A DNA stretch of 9,678 nucleotides from UBA4582 sp964228885 (GCA_964228885.1 CAXRCG010000094.1:1-9678), one strand, 5' to 3'; shown: positions 1 through 7,340, counted from the first letter of the stretch. A program made the numbers and translations. Notes: generated by a model from the letters alone, not told the origin.

Positions 1-1110
1 AAATCAAATGGTGTCAAAGTCTTTGAAGGGACAGCCAAACTCGGTGCCGGGCGTCAAATCGAATTTATCGGACATGATGGTAGAAATGAAACCCTCACAG
101 CAGATAATGTCGTCATCGCGACTGGCTCGTTACCTGTCGCAATTCCGCCTTGTCCTTTGCAGGGTGAACTGATTGTAGATTCGACCGGGGCGCTTAATTT
201 TACTTCAGTACCTAAACGTCTGGGTGTCATCGGTGCTGGCGTTATAGGCCTCGAGTTGGGAAGCGTTTGGAATCGCTTGGGATCAGAGGTTGTTGTGCTT
301 GAGGCACTTGATGAATTTTTACCGATGGCTGACCGACAAGTCGCAAAAGACGCCGCTAAACAATTTAAGAAACAGGGAATGGATATTCGGCTAGGAGCAA
401 GAGTTACTGGCAGTAAAGTCAAAGGCAAGAAAGTTACCGTCATGTATTCCGACGCAGAAGGGGAAAAAAGTGAAATCTTCGACAGTCTCATTGTTGCTGT
501 TGGCAGGCGACCTTTCACTCAGGATTTATTAAGTGGTGATAGTGGTGTGAACCTAGATGAGCGTGGCTTCATATCTGTTGATGATCATTGCGCGACTGAC
601 GCGCCTGGTGTTTGGGCGGTAGGGGATGTCGTGAGGGGACCAATGCTGGCTCACAAGGGTATGGAAGAAGGCATCATGGTCGTGGAAAGAATCGCAGGTC
701 ACTTGCCTGTCGTCAATTACGATTGCGTGCCCTCTGTGATTTACACGCATCCTGAGGTGGCTTGGGTGGGTAAGACCGAGCAAGAGTTAAAGACGGCAGG
801 TGACGACTATAAGGTTGGTAGTTTTCCAATGTCAGCGAGTGGACGTGCTATGGCAGCAAATGACACGGCCGGGATCATTAAGGTGCTGGCAGACGCTAAA
901 ACAGACCGAATCCTTGGCGTGCATATGGTTGGTGCCCATGTCGCGGAATTAATCGCTGAAGCTGTTATTGCCATGGAGTTTGAGTCTAGTGCTGAGGATG
1001 TGGGTTTGACTATGTTTGCTCACCCGACTCTGTCGGAAGGATTCCATGAGGCAGCACTTGCCGTAAGTGGCCACGCCATTCATATAGCGAACAGAAAACG
1101 AAAAAAATAA
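1..1110 (+). CDS. lpd: Dihydrolipoamide dehydrogenase (E3), 5'-truncated by window edge
   Basis: This flavoprotein reoxidises the dihydrolipoyl groups of the 2-oxoglutarate dehydrogenase complex (and often pyruvate dehydrogenase), passing electrons through FAD to NAD+ in the cytoplasm. Frame 1 is open from base 1, giving 369 residues. The family usually has about 475, so roughly 105 N-terminal residues lie upstream, including the first FAD-binding glycine motif and the redox-active disulfide. Visible motifs are ATGS (118-129), the NAD-binding GAGVIG (232-249), the second FAD motif AVGD (616-627) followed by LAHKGMEEG, and the C-terminal HPTLSE, whose His (1021-1023) and Glu (1036-1038) form the catalytic dyad. 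The C-terminus HAIHIANRKRKK resembles the Pseudomonas oxoglutarate-type enzyme. Position 105 bases before sucC supports assignment to the sucAB-lpd-sucCD operon. The first methionine-type codon seen inside the window (TTG at 157) is internal and not a real start. Confidence 0.96.
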   Translation, partial: KSNGVKVFEGTAKLGAGRQIEFIGHDGRNETLTADNVVIATGSLPVAIPPCPLQGELIVDSTGALNFTSVPKRLGVIGAGVIGLELGSVWNRLGSEVVVLEALDEFLPMADRQVAKDAAKQFKKQGMDIRLGARVTGSKVKGKKVTVMYSDAEGEKSEIFDSLIVAVGRRPFTQDLLSGDSGVNLDERGFISVDDHCATDAPGVWAVGDVVRGPMLAHKGMEEGIMVVERIAGHLPVVNYDCVPSVIYTHPEVAWVGKTEQELKTAGDDYKVGSFPMSASGRAMAANDTAGIIKVLADAKTDRILGVHMVGAHVAELIAEAVIAMEFESSAEDVGLTMFAHPTLSEGFHEAALAVSGHAIHIANRKRKK

Positions 1111-1200
1111 AGCGGTGGATAGCCAACGCGGGTACCATTAGCATGGGTCGCGGTCAGGTGTTTGGTGGCGCGAGACAAAAGATTACTAATAACTTTAATC

Positions 1201-1213
1201 GAGGATAACGGAG
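1201..1213 (+). promoter_or_regulatory. Ribosome binding site region of sucC
   Basis: A GAGG at 1201-1204 lies 11 bases before the ATG at 1216, and a second GGAG at 1210-1213 lies only 2 bases before it. The first is at the more usable distance. Together they support ATG 1216 over the in-frame TTG at 1162, which has no such element and would add 18 residues not found at the normal SucC N-terminus. Confidence 0.6.
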
Positions 1214-1215
1214 AT

Positions 1216-2385
1216 ATGAATCTTCACGAATATCAGGCAAAACAAGTATTTGCCAAATACGGGTTACCGGTTTCCCAAGGTATCGCGTGCGATACCGCAG
1301 ACGAAGCGGTAGCAGCGGCCAGAAAACTGGGTGGTGATAAATGGGTCATCAAGGTACAGGTTCATGCAGGTGGGCGAGGAAAGGCGGGTGGCGTCAAGCT
1401 GGTGTCAACCGAAGAAGAAATTCGGTCATTTGCAGATCAACATATCGGCACAAATCTGGTGACATTTCAGACAGATGAAAAGGGCCAACCAGTCGCCAAG
1501 ATCTATGTTGAAGAGTGCACAGACATTGCTCGAGAATTGTATCTTGGCGCAGTAATTGACCGTTCCACACGACGTGTTGTGTTTATGGCATCAACAGAAG
1601 GTGGTGTCGAAATCGAGAAAGTTGCGGAAGAAACGCCTGAAAAGATCCTCACAGCTGAGATAGATCCAGCGCTTGGCGGTCAAGCTTATCAGGGTCGAAA
1701 AATGGCTTTTCAGTTAGGGCTTGAAGGTAAGCAAATTAATCAATTTGCTTCGGTTTTTGTCGCGCTCTCGAAAATGTTTGAAGAATGTGACTTGTCCTTA
1801 CTTGAAATCAATCCGTTGGTTGTTACTGAGGCTGGTGCGATTCATTGCCTCGATGCAAAAGTCTCTATCGATGGTAATGCCCTCTATCGACAGAAGGAGC
1901 TTGCTGAAATGCGGGATCCATCTCAAGAGGATGAAAGGGAAAACAAAGCCTCCGAATTTGAACTAAACTATGTTGCGCTTGATGGAAATATTGGCTGTAT
2001 GGTGAACGGCGCTGGTCTTGCCATGGGTACCATGGACCTTGTGAAATTACACGGGGGTGATCCTGCGAATTTTCTAGACGTAGGTGGCGGGGCTACCAAG
2101 GAAACAGTGACCGAAGCATTCAAAATCATATTATCTGACGAGAATGTAAAGGCGGTACTTATTAATATATTTGGAGGCATCGTTAGATGCGACATTATCG
2201 CAGAAGGTATTATTGGCGCGGTTAAGGAAGTTGGTGTTGAAGTACCCGTTGTCGTTCGATTTGAAGGTAATAACGCCCCCAAGGGCGTCGAAGCACTAAC
2301 CAATAGCGATGTTGATATCATTGCAGCAACAAGTTTAACCGATGCTGCTCAACTGGCAGTAAAAGCAGCGGGAGGCGCAGTATGA
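1216..2385 (+). CDS. sucC: Succinyl-CoA synthetase (ADP-forming), beta subunit
   Basis: SucC is the nucleotide-binding beta subunit of succinyl-CoA synthetase. The enzyme converts succinyl-CoA to succinate while making ATP or GTP, the only substrate-level phosphorylation in the TCA cycle. From ATG 1216 the product has 389 residues, against 388 in E. coli, and begins with the typical MNLHEYQAK. The N-terminal two thirds is an ATP-grasp fold. LEINPL at residues 196-201 supplies the Mg-nucleotide ligands Glu197 and Asn199, with Asp213 further on, matching E. coli numbering. The C-terminal CoA-ligase-like domain begins near residue 256 (DGNIGCMVNGAGLAMGT) and contains INIFGGIVRCD from residue 316. 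An in-frame TTG start at 1162 would give 407 residues but lacks family support. The stop overlaps the sucD start by 4 bases (ATGA), so the two subunits are probably translationally coupled. Confidence 0.98.
   Translation: MNLHEYQAKQVFAKYGLPVSQGIACDTADEAVAAARKLGGDKWVIKVQVHAGGRGKAGGVKLVSTEEEIRSFADQHIGTNLVTFQTDEKGQPVAKIYVEECTDIARELYLGAVIDRSTRRVVFMASTEGGVEIEKVAEETPEKILTAEIDPALGGQAYQGRKMAFQLGLEGKQINQFASVFVALSKMFEECDLSLLEINPLVVTEAGAIHCLDAKVSIDGNALYRQKELAEMRDPSQEDERENKASEFELNYVALDGNIGCMVNGAGLAMGTMDLVKLHGGDPANFLDVGGGATKETVTEAFKIILSDENVKAVLINIFGGIVRCDIIAEGIIGAVKEVGVEVPVVVRFEGNNAPKGVEALTNSDVDIIAATSLTDAAQLAVKAAGGAV
2370..2375 (+). promoter_or_regulatory. Strong ribosome binding site of sucD inside sucC
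   Basis: GGGAGG lies in the last codons of sucC, 6 bases before the sucD ATG at 2382. With the ATGA overlap, it fits coupled translation that keeps the alpha and beta subunits near 1:1. Confidence 0.8.
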
Positions 2386-3254
2386 GCGTATTAATTGATA
2401 AAGACACTAAGGTTGTTTGTCAGGGCTTTACCGGCTCACAAGGAACCTTGCACTCTGAACAGGCGATAGCATACGGCACGCAACTTGTTGGTGGTGTAAC
2501 TCCCGGAAAGGGCGGTCAAACACATCTAGGCTTACCTGTTTTTAATACAGTAGCTGATGCTGTTAGTGAAACTGGAGCTAACGCATCTGTTATTTACGTA
2601 CCGGCGGCTTTTGCAAAAGACGGTATACTCGAAGCAGCTGATGCAGGCATCGAGCTCATTGTTTGTATTACAGAGGGTTTGCCTACTCTCGACATGCTGG
2701 CAGTTAAAGCAAACCTGGATGAGCGAGGTGTCAGATTAATCGGACCAAACTGCCCGGGTGTAATCACGCCGGGAGAGTGCAAAATTGGAATTATGCCTGG
2801 TGATATTCATTTGCCAGGCAAGGTAGGTATTGTTTCCCGCTCGGGCACTTTGACTTATGAAGCGGTTAAACAGACAACGGATCTTGGTTTTGGACAAAGT
2901 ACCTGCGTAGGTATTGGGGGTGATCCAATTCCGGGTAGTCATTTTATCGATATTCTTGGCATGTTTCAGGACGATGATTCGACTGAGGCTATCGTGATGG
3001 TTGGTGAAATTGGTGGTAATGCGGAAGAAGAAGCCGCTGCATTTATCAAGGATAACGTCAGCAAACCAGTGGTGGGTTATATCGCGGGTGTCACGGCACC
3101 CCCTGGCAAGCGAATGGGCCACGCCGGAGCCATTATTGCTGGTGGGAAAGGCACTGCGGATGACAAGTTTGCTGCGTTACATGCCGCCGGTGTTCACACG
3201 ACCAAGAGCTTGGCAGAGATAGGTAATACATTGAAAGAAGTCACTGGCTGGTAG
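2382..3254 (+). CDS. sucD: Succinyl-CoA synthetase (ADP-forming), alpha subunit
   Basis: SucD binds CoA and carries the phosphohistidine through which phosphate passes between succinyl phosphate and the nucleotide bound on SucC. The product has 290 residues (E. coli 289). The N-terminal Rossmann CoA-binding domain shows GFTGSQGT at residues 15-22 and PGKGGQTHLGLPVF from 41. The C-terminal ligase domain has GPNCPG at 121-126, SRSGTLTYE at 152-160 and VGEIGG at 207-212. The active-site histidine is His247 in GHAGAIIAGGKGTADDK (codon 3120-3122). The gene overlaps sucC by 4 bases and is the last gene of the operon, followed 25 bases later by a hairpin terminator. All key residues are present and the protein appears intact. 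Confidence 0.98.
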   Translation: MSVLIDKDTKVVCQGFTGSQGTLHSEQAIAYGTQLVGGVTPGKGGQTHLGLPVFNTVADAVSETGANASVIYVPAAFAKDGILEAADAGIELIVCITEGLPTLDMLAVKANLDERGVRLIGPNCPGVITPGECKIGIMPGDIHLPGKVGIVSRSGTLTYEAVKQTTDLGFGQSTCVGIGGDPIPGSHFIDILGMFQDDDSTEAIVMVGEIGGNAEEEAAAFIKDNVSKPVVGYIAGVTAPPGKRMGHAGAIIAGGKGTADDKFAALHAAGVHTTKSLAEIGNTLKEVTGW

Positions 3255-3279
3255 TCATGTCCAAGTAAGCCCACTAAAG

Positions 3280-3308
3280 AAAAACCAGCGCAGTGCGCTG
3301 GTTTTTTT
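3280..3308. terminator. Bidirectional intrinsic terminator between sucD and the transglycosylase gene
   Basis: The stem CCAGCGC (3285-3291) pairs with GCGCTGG (3295-3301) around a 3-base AGT loop. It is followed on the plus strand by seven T (3302-3308) and preceded by five A (3280-3284), which become a T tract on the minus strand. The A and T runs can also pair and extend the stem to 12 bp. It ends the sucD transcript on the plus strand and should also stop the convergent minus-strand gene, whose stop codon is about 80 bases away. Confidence 0.93.
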
Positions 3309-3389
3309 GTGCCTATCATTTGCTCGCATGAATTTTAGGAAACGTATTCTTGTTTACATGTTCTCGGTCTTTCGAAGATTTGAATGTCT

Positions 3390-4649
3390 CTAATTCTGCT
3401 GAGCAATGCTTCTAAGATTTGCGAGCAGGGTGTACGAAGCATGACCGTCAGCAACTAGGCCATTTTTGTGCTGATAGTTCTTGACCGCCTCGCGAGTTTT
3501 TGGGCCAAGCATACCGTCAGGGCTTCCTGTGTTGATGCCTGCGTTTATTAATAACTGTTGAAGCTCTGTTACTTCGTGACGACTTAAAGCCCTTTCTTCT
3601 TTTTCTGGCATGTGCCTGATCGTTCCTTCTCCAGCAATGCGATCAGCAAGATGTCCTACCGAGATCGCATAAAAGGTAGAGCGATTCCAGATCATTGTCG
3701 TGCGAAAATTATTATAGGTTAGAAAAGCAGGTCCATTCGCACCAGAAGGTAGAACGATAGAGCCGATTTGATCAGAATATCCCAGCCGAGTCCCATCAAC
3801 TCGTTTGACATTGAGGCTTTGCCATTCGCTAACAGTCATAGTGACGCCTTGACCTGACAGAGAGTAATCAAAATTTTCAGGAAGACGCACTTCTCTGCCC
3901 CAACGTTCGTCTCCCTTCCAGCCAGACTCAGATAAAAAATTAGCAGCTGATGCAAAAATGTCGGGCAGGCTATTCCATATATCAATTCGCCCGTCGCCGT
4001 CACCATCCACACCGTAGCGAGCAAAGGTTGAAGGCATAAATTGGCACTGTCCCATAGCACCTGCCCATGATCCCGTCATGTTCTCCGATTGAATGTGACC
4101 ACTATCAATGATTTCGAGTGCCGTCAGAAGCTCGTTGCGAAAAAACTGGCTTCTTCTTGGGTCGTAAGCGAGAGTTGCCAGTGCCTGTATTACGGAAAAA
4201 CCGCCGGTTAGATCTCCAAAGTTGCTTTCTAGCGCCCAGAAGGAAATCAAGTATGGTGCTTGAACGCCGTAACGCTGTTGAATTGAGTCAAAGAGCGCTG
4301 CATGTTCTTTCAGTAACTTACGACCCCGGTTAACTCGGTGTATGCTGACACGATTTCTCATGTATCGCGTGAATGTCTGAACGAACTCTGGCTGATTGTT
4401 ATCGAGCTCGATAACACGTGGGATAGGTGCCTCCAAATTAGACAATGCAACATCCAACGTTCCTGCACTGATGCCTCTAGATGAGGCCTCCGCTCTTAAC
4501 TCAGTAAGCCATTGAGCAAATGTTAGATTGCTAGCAAGATTGTTTTTTTTATCGCCTTGGGAGGCGCTGGCGGTTACGCAGCTGCCTGAAAAACACGGCA
4601 AGATAAGGGAAATGAAGAAGAATAGTTGGATATATCTTTGAAACGGCAT
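3390..4649 (-). CDS. MltB-type lytic murein transglycosylase with C-terminal peptidoglycan-binding domain
   Basis: The protein should cleave the MurNAc-GlcNAc bond of peptidoglycan in the periplasm, releasing 1,6-anhydro-muropeptides during wall remodelling. It has 419 residues. Residues 1-29 look like a Sec signal peptide: Arg5, a hydrophobic core LFFFISLIL, then an AxA site (Ala27-Ser-Ala29). Cys19 and Cys24 are not in a good lipobox, so a soluble periplasmic form is more likely than a lipoprotein. The SLT_2/GH103 catalytic domain spans about 42-345. It has the catalytic Glu141 in FWALESNFG, GAMGQCQFMPSTF at 197-209, and an EF-hand-like DGDGDGRID at 215-223, as in E. coli Slt35, where that loop binds calcium. 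Residues 355-413 form a PG_binding_1 domain, absent from E. coli MltB but common in the related MltB_2 group. The gene stands alone, convergent with sucD and divergent from tex. I withhold a symbol because the subgroup is uncertain. Confidence 0.93.
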   Translation of the reverse strand: MPFQRYIQLFFFISLILPCFSGSCVTASASQGDKKNNLASNLTFAQWLTELRAEASSRGISAGTLDVALSNLEAPIPRVIELDNNQPEFVQTFTRYMRNRVSIHRVNRGRKLLKEHAALFDSIQQRYGVQAPYLISFWALESNFGDLTGGFSVIQALATLAYDPRRSQFFRNELLTALEIIDSGHIQSENMTGSWAGAMGQCQFMPSTFARYGVDGDGDGRIDIWNSLPDIFASAANFLSESGWKGDERWGREVRLPENFDYSLSGQGVTMTVSEWQSLNVKRVDGTRLGYSDQIGSIVLPSGANGPAFLTYNNFRTTMIWNRSTFYAISVGHLADRIAGEGTIRHMPEKEERALSRHEVTELQQLLINAGINTGSPDGMLGPKTREAVKNYQHKNGLVADGHASYTLLANLRSIAQQN

Positions 4650-4658
4650 GTCGCCCAG

Positions 4659-4670
4659 ATTAACGTTAAT
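4659..4670. promoter_or_regulatory. Perfect 12-bp palindrome upstream of the transglycosylase gene, possible operator
   Basis: ATTAACGTTAAT is a perfect palindrome. It ends 9 bases before the start codon of the minus-strand transglycosylase gene and lies just downstream, on that strand, of a TACAAT box (4683-4678). A dimeric repressor could bind here. No regulator is assigned, and an AT-rich palindrome of this size can arise by chance. Confidence 0.3.
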
Positions 4671-4677
4671 TCACGCA

Positions 4678-4683
4678 ATTGTA
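4678..4683 (-). promoter_or_regulatory. Candidate -10 box for the transglycosylase gene
   Basis: The minus strand reads TACAAT (4683 down to 4678), 5 of 6 matches to TATAAT. No good -35 hexamer lies at 17 bases (TCAATT is the sequence there). Transcription would start near 4671 and leave a leader of about 20 bases containing the palindrome. The ribosome binding site on this strand is weak (TGGGCG before ATG). Confidence 0.25.
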
Positions 4684-4755
4684 ACCCCGCTTTTTGGCAA
4701 AATTGAAATCAACCTAATCACCGAAAAAAGATTATGTGATTGTTTCTCTAGAGCG

Positions 4756-4783
4756 TTTACGCCATGGTCAATTTGTGGATAAT
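4756..4783 (+). promoter_or_regulatory. Candidate sigma-70 promoter for tex
   Basis: TTTACG (4756-4761) and GATAAT (4778-4783) are separated by 16 bases. The -10 box is a 5 of 6 match and the -35 box a 4 of 6 match. Transcription would start near 4790, giving a leader of about 73 bases. This is the best pair I found by eye in the divergent region; it is not proven. Confidence 0.3.
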
Positions 4784-4848
4784 TCGCGGCTTCGATCTTG
4801 CACTTGGACATCTCTTGTTGGGCAGGAAAAGACGAACAACACATTTGT

Positions 4849-4853
4849 AAGGG
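4849..4853 (+). promoter_or_regulatory. Ribosome binding site that fixes a TTG start for tex
   Basis: AAGGG (within TAAGGGTG) lies 9 bases before TTG 4863. An in-frame TGA at 4854-4856 sits directly upstream, so no earlier start is possible, and no in-frame ATG or GTG falls before the conserved N-terminus. The TTG is therefore the supported start. Confidence 0.75.
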
Positions 4854-4862
4854 TGAAAAAGA

Positions 4863-7220
4863 TTGACGTCAAATATTGAACGGGTCATCGCAAAAGAACT
4901 TAGCGCCAGAGAAACGCAAATAACAGCTGCGGTAGAATTGCTGGATAGTGGCGCTACCGTACCCTTTATCTCAAGGTATCGTAAAGAAATCACCGGCGGC
5001 CTTGATGATACACAACTGCGCAAGCTCGAAGAACGGCTTGGGTATCTAAGGGAACTGGAAGTGCGTCGCCAAGCGGTTCTTAGCAGTATTTCAGAACAAG
5101 GAAAACTGACACCAGAGCTAGAGGTTGCCATTATTGCGGCTGAGACCAAGGTGCGTTTGGAGGACCTTTACTTACCCTACAAGCAAAAGCGTAGAACCAA
5201 AGCACAAATCGCGCTAGAAGCCGGAATTGAACCGCTTGCAGATTCACTTATTAGCAACCCCTGCCTCGAACCGTTCGATGAAGCATTGGCTTATATCAAC
5301 AAGGATGAGAAGTTCAAGGCTGCTTTTGAGGACGCCAAAGGGGTGCTCGATGGTGCTAAATATATTTTGATGGAACGTTTCGCTGAGGATGCAGAGTTAC
5401 TTCAATCTATCCGTGATTTTATGAGTCACAATACGGTAATTTTTTCTAATGTAGTCGCTGGAAAAGAAAAGGACGCAGCCAAGTATCGTGATTACTTTGA
5501 TCTTCAGGACAAATTTCAAGGCATACCCTCACATAGAGCGTTGGCGATGCTGCGGGGTCGAAGGGAAGGGGTGCTGCAATTACGTATAGATGTTGTGGTG
5601 CCGGATGGCCAGGTGCATCCTTGCATTTCAATGATCGGTAATCATTTTGACATTTCGCATCAAGATCGTGCTGCGGATGACTGGCTTGCCGAGGTGGTGA
5701 GTTGGACTTGGCGAGTAAAGCTTCAACTCCATCAGGAAACTGAACTGATGTCAGCGATGCGTGCTGCGGCGGAAGCAGCAGCAATTGAGGTTTTTGCTCT
5801 CAATATTAGAGACCTGTTACTCGCACCGCCGGCTGGTCAGAAAGCGACCATTGGTCTCGATCCAGGATTGAGAACGGGTGTGAAGATAGCGGTTATTGAC
5901 ACGACGGGTCAGTTAGTTGATTCCGCGACGATCTACCCTCATGCGCCTCAAAATAAATGGCAAGCGTCCATTACACAAATTGAGAGCCTAGTCCGCAGGC
6001 ACGACGTTGAATTGTTAGCAATTGGTAATGGCACTGCCTCACGTGAAACAGACAAACTTTGCGCTGACCTGATGACCCAATTCCCTGACTTGAGCCTGAG
6101 GCGTATTGTGGTCAGTGAGGCAGGCGCATCGGTTTATTCTGCCTCGGAGCTTGCTGCGAAGGAGTTCCCAGACCTCGATGTCACTATTAGGGGGGCTGTG
6201 TCGATCGCGAGACGGCTTCAAGACCCGCTTGCAGAGCTTGTCAAAATTGATCCTAAATCCATTGGCGTGGGTCAATACCAGCATGATGTAAACCAGTCTC
6301 TGTTGGTTAGAAACCTCGATGCAGTTGTTGAAGATTGTGTTAATGCTGTTGGCGTCGAAGTAAATACTGCGTCCGCAGCGCTATTACGGCGAGTTGCTGG
6401 GCTCAATCAGTCAATTGCCGACAATATTATCTCTTTCAGGAATGAAAACGGACGTTTCAGTAGTCGGGAACAGTTGAAGTCAGTTGCCCGGCTCGGAGAG
6501 CGGACCTTCGAACAGGCTGCGGGTTTCTTGCGTATCCGGAATGGGGACAACCCACTTGATGCTTCGGCAGTGCATCCTGAAACGTATGCCGTGGTTGAAC
6601 GCATCGCTGGAGCAACAGGAACCCCTGTAGCTGAATTAGTTGGTCACGGTGCGCTCAAATCCGTTAATTATGCTGACTACGCAGATGAAAAATTCGGGAT
6701 TGTGACCATTCAGGATATCTGTCGTGAACTCGAGAAGCCGGGCCGGGACCCTCGACCTGAATTTAAGACTGCAAGCCTAAAAGAGGGGGTTGAAAAGATA
6801 TCGGATCTTGAAGAGGGAATGAGATTGCAGGGCACCGTTTCGAATGTGACCAATTTCGGTGCTTTTGTTGATATCGGTGTTCATCAGGACGGACTCGTCC
6901 ATATTTCAGCGCTGGCTGATAAGTTCGTGAAAGACCCTCACCAGGTAGTTAAAACGGGTGATATTGTTAATGTTAGGGTGTTGGAAGTCGATCTGGAGCG
7001 AAAGAGAATCGCGCTGACGATGCGGTCAGAAGATAAAAGTGGAACGCGAGAGCGTAAAAACGGTAAAGCGAAAAATTCGAATAGCGCTGATCGCCGATCA
7101 GGCGGCAAGCAGAACAATAGCGGTAACCGTCGTTCCAATGGTATCCAGCCCGCGGCTGCAAATGCTTTCGCTCAAGCCTTTGCCAAGGCGCAGGAAAAAG
7201 CAAACCACAAAGGAAAGTAG
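4863..7220 (+). CDS. tex: Tex, S1-domain RNA/nucleic-acid-binding transcription accessory protein
   Basis: Tex (YhgF in E. coli) is a conserved cytoplasmic nucleic-acid-binding protein related to eukaryotic Spt6 and linked to transcription and toxin gene expression; its exact role is unsettled. The product has 785 residues (E. coli about 773). The helical Tex N region includes TVPFISRYRKEITGGLDDTQL (32-52) and DLYLPYKQKRRT (101-112). A YqgF/RNase H-like domain starts at TIGLDPGLRTGVK (329-341) and runs to about 455. The helix-hairpin-helix region spans about 472-560 (DVNQSLL, GRFSSREQLKSVARLG). An S1 domain follows at 652-721 (GTVSNVTNFGAFVDIGVHQDGLVHIS). Residues 722-785 are a basic low-complexity tail rich in Arg, Lys, Asn and Ser, likely disordered and RNA-binding. 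The start is TTG. The gene is divergent from the transglycosylase and has no clear terminator before htpG. Confidence 0.97.
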   Translation: MTSNIERVIAKELSARETQITAAVELLDSGATVPFISRYRKEITGGLDDTQLRKLEERLGYLRELEVRRQAVLSSISEQGKLTPELEVAIIAAETKVRLEDLYLPYKQKRRTKAQIALEAGIEPLADSLISNPCLEPFDEALAYINKDEKFKAAFEDAKGVLDGAKYILMERFAEDAELLQSIRDFMSHNTVIFSNVVAGKEKDAAKYRDYFDLQDKFQGIPSHRALAMLRGRREGVLQLRIDVVVPDGQVHPCISMIGNHFDISHQDRAADDWLAEVVSWTWRVKLQLHQETELMSAMRAAAEAAAIEVFALNIRDLLLAPPAGQKATIGLDPGLRTGVKIAVIDTTGQLVDSATIYPHAPQNKWQASITQIESLVRRHDVELLAIGNGTASRETDKLCADLMTQFPDLSLRRIVVSEAGASVYSASELAAKEFPDLDVTIRGAVSIARRLQDPLAELVKIDPKSIGVGQYQHDVNQSLLVRNLDAVVEDCVNAVGVEVNTASAALLRRVAGLNQSIADNIISFRNENGRFSSREQLKSVARLGERTFEQAAGFLRIRNGDNPLDASAVHPETYAVVERIAGATGTPVAELVGHGALKSVNYADYADEKFGIVTIQDICRELEKPGRDPRPEFKTASLKEGVEKISDLEEGMRLQGTVSNVTNFGAFVDIGVHQDGLVHISALADKFVKDPHQVVKTGDIVNVRVLEVDLERKRIALTMRSEDKSGTRERKNGKAKNSNSADRRSGGKQNNSGNRRSNGIQPAAANAFAQAFAKAQEKANHKGK

Positions 7221-7222
7221 CC

Positions 7223-7250
7223 CTTGAAATCCTTTCTGAAGCCCCCATTG
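7223..7250 (+). promoter_or_regulatory. Heat-shock (sigma-32/RpoH) promoter of htpG
   Basis: CTTGAAA (7223-7229) is an exact match to the sigma-32 -35 consensus. After a 13-base spacer comes CCCCATTG (7243-7250), matching CCCCATnT except at the last position. It begins 2 bases after the tex stop codon. Expected transcription start is near 7256, giving htpG a leader of about 94 bases. htpG is a known RpoH-dependent gene in E. coli, which fits. The call rests on sequence match and position only. Confidence 0.85.
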
Positions 7251-7276
7251 ACAGTGTCAGATTATGAATTTTGGCC

Positions 7277-7291
7277 GGAGGAAATTCCTCC
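7277..7291 (+). other. Leader hairpin I upstream of htpG
   Basis: GGAGGAA (7277-7283) and TTCCTCC (7285-7291) are perfect inverted repeats around one A, so a 6-bp stem with an AAT loop can form. No T tract follows, so it is not a standard terminator for tex. It falls in the predicted heat-shock leader of htpG. The TTCCT arm is also complementary to AGGAA of the htpG ribosome binding site (7337-7341). Confidence 0.5.
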
Positions 7292-7298
7292 CACCTCG

Positions 7299-7314
7299 GC
7301 TAGCAGCTGTTAGC
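7299..7314 (+). other. Leader hairpin II upstream of htpG
   Basis: GCTAGC (7299-7304) pairs with GTTAGC (7309-7314) with one G-T wobble, around a 4-base AGCT loop. It lies between hairpin I and the ribosome binding site. It is short and may have no function. Confidence 0.35.
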
Positions 7315-7335
7315 GATGATCCGCGAACTATCGAT

Positions 7336-7340
7336 AAGGA
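7336..7340 (+). promoter_or_regulatory. Ribosome binding site of htpG (selects GTG start)
   Basis: AAGGA lies 9 bases before GTG 7350. The in-frame ATG at 7389 has no such element at a suitable distance and would trim the N-terminus to just before GFQTEAKQLL. The GTG start is therefore preferred. Confidence 0.75.

Noticed and set aside
54..518. 154-codon minus-strand open frame opposite lpd
   Set aside because: It lies fully antisense to conserved lpd codons, has no recognisable protein features, and is explained as a shadow of the lpd frame.
1162..1215. Upstream TTG start that would lengthen SucC by 18 residues
   Set aside because: SucC proteins begin MNLHEYQAK, which is the ATG at 1216, and the TTG lacks a ribosome binding site.
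4716..4741. Inverted repeat AATCAC ... GTGATT in the tex-transglycosylase intergenic region
   Set aside because: The arms are 6 bases with a 14-base gap and do not match a CRP-like site (TGTGA-N6-TCACA in the right order); chance is likely in AT-rich sequence.
7277..7291. Hairpin after tex considered as the tex terminator
   Set aside because: No T tract follows, and it lies downstream of the predicted htpG transcription start, where a terminator would block htpG.
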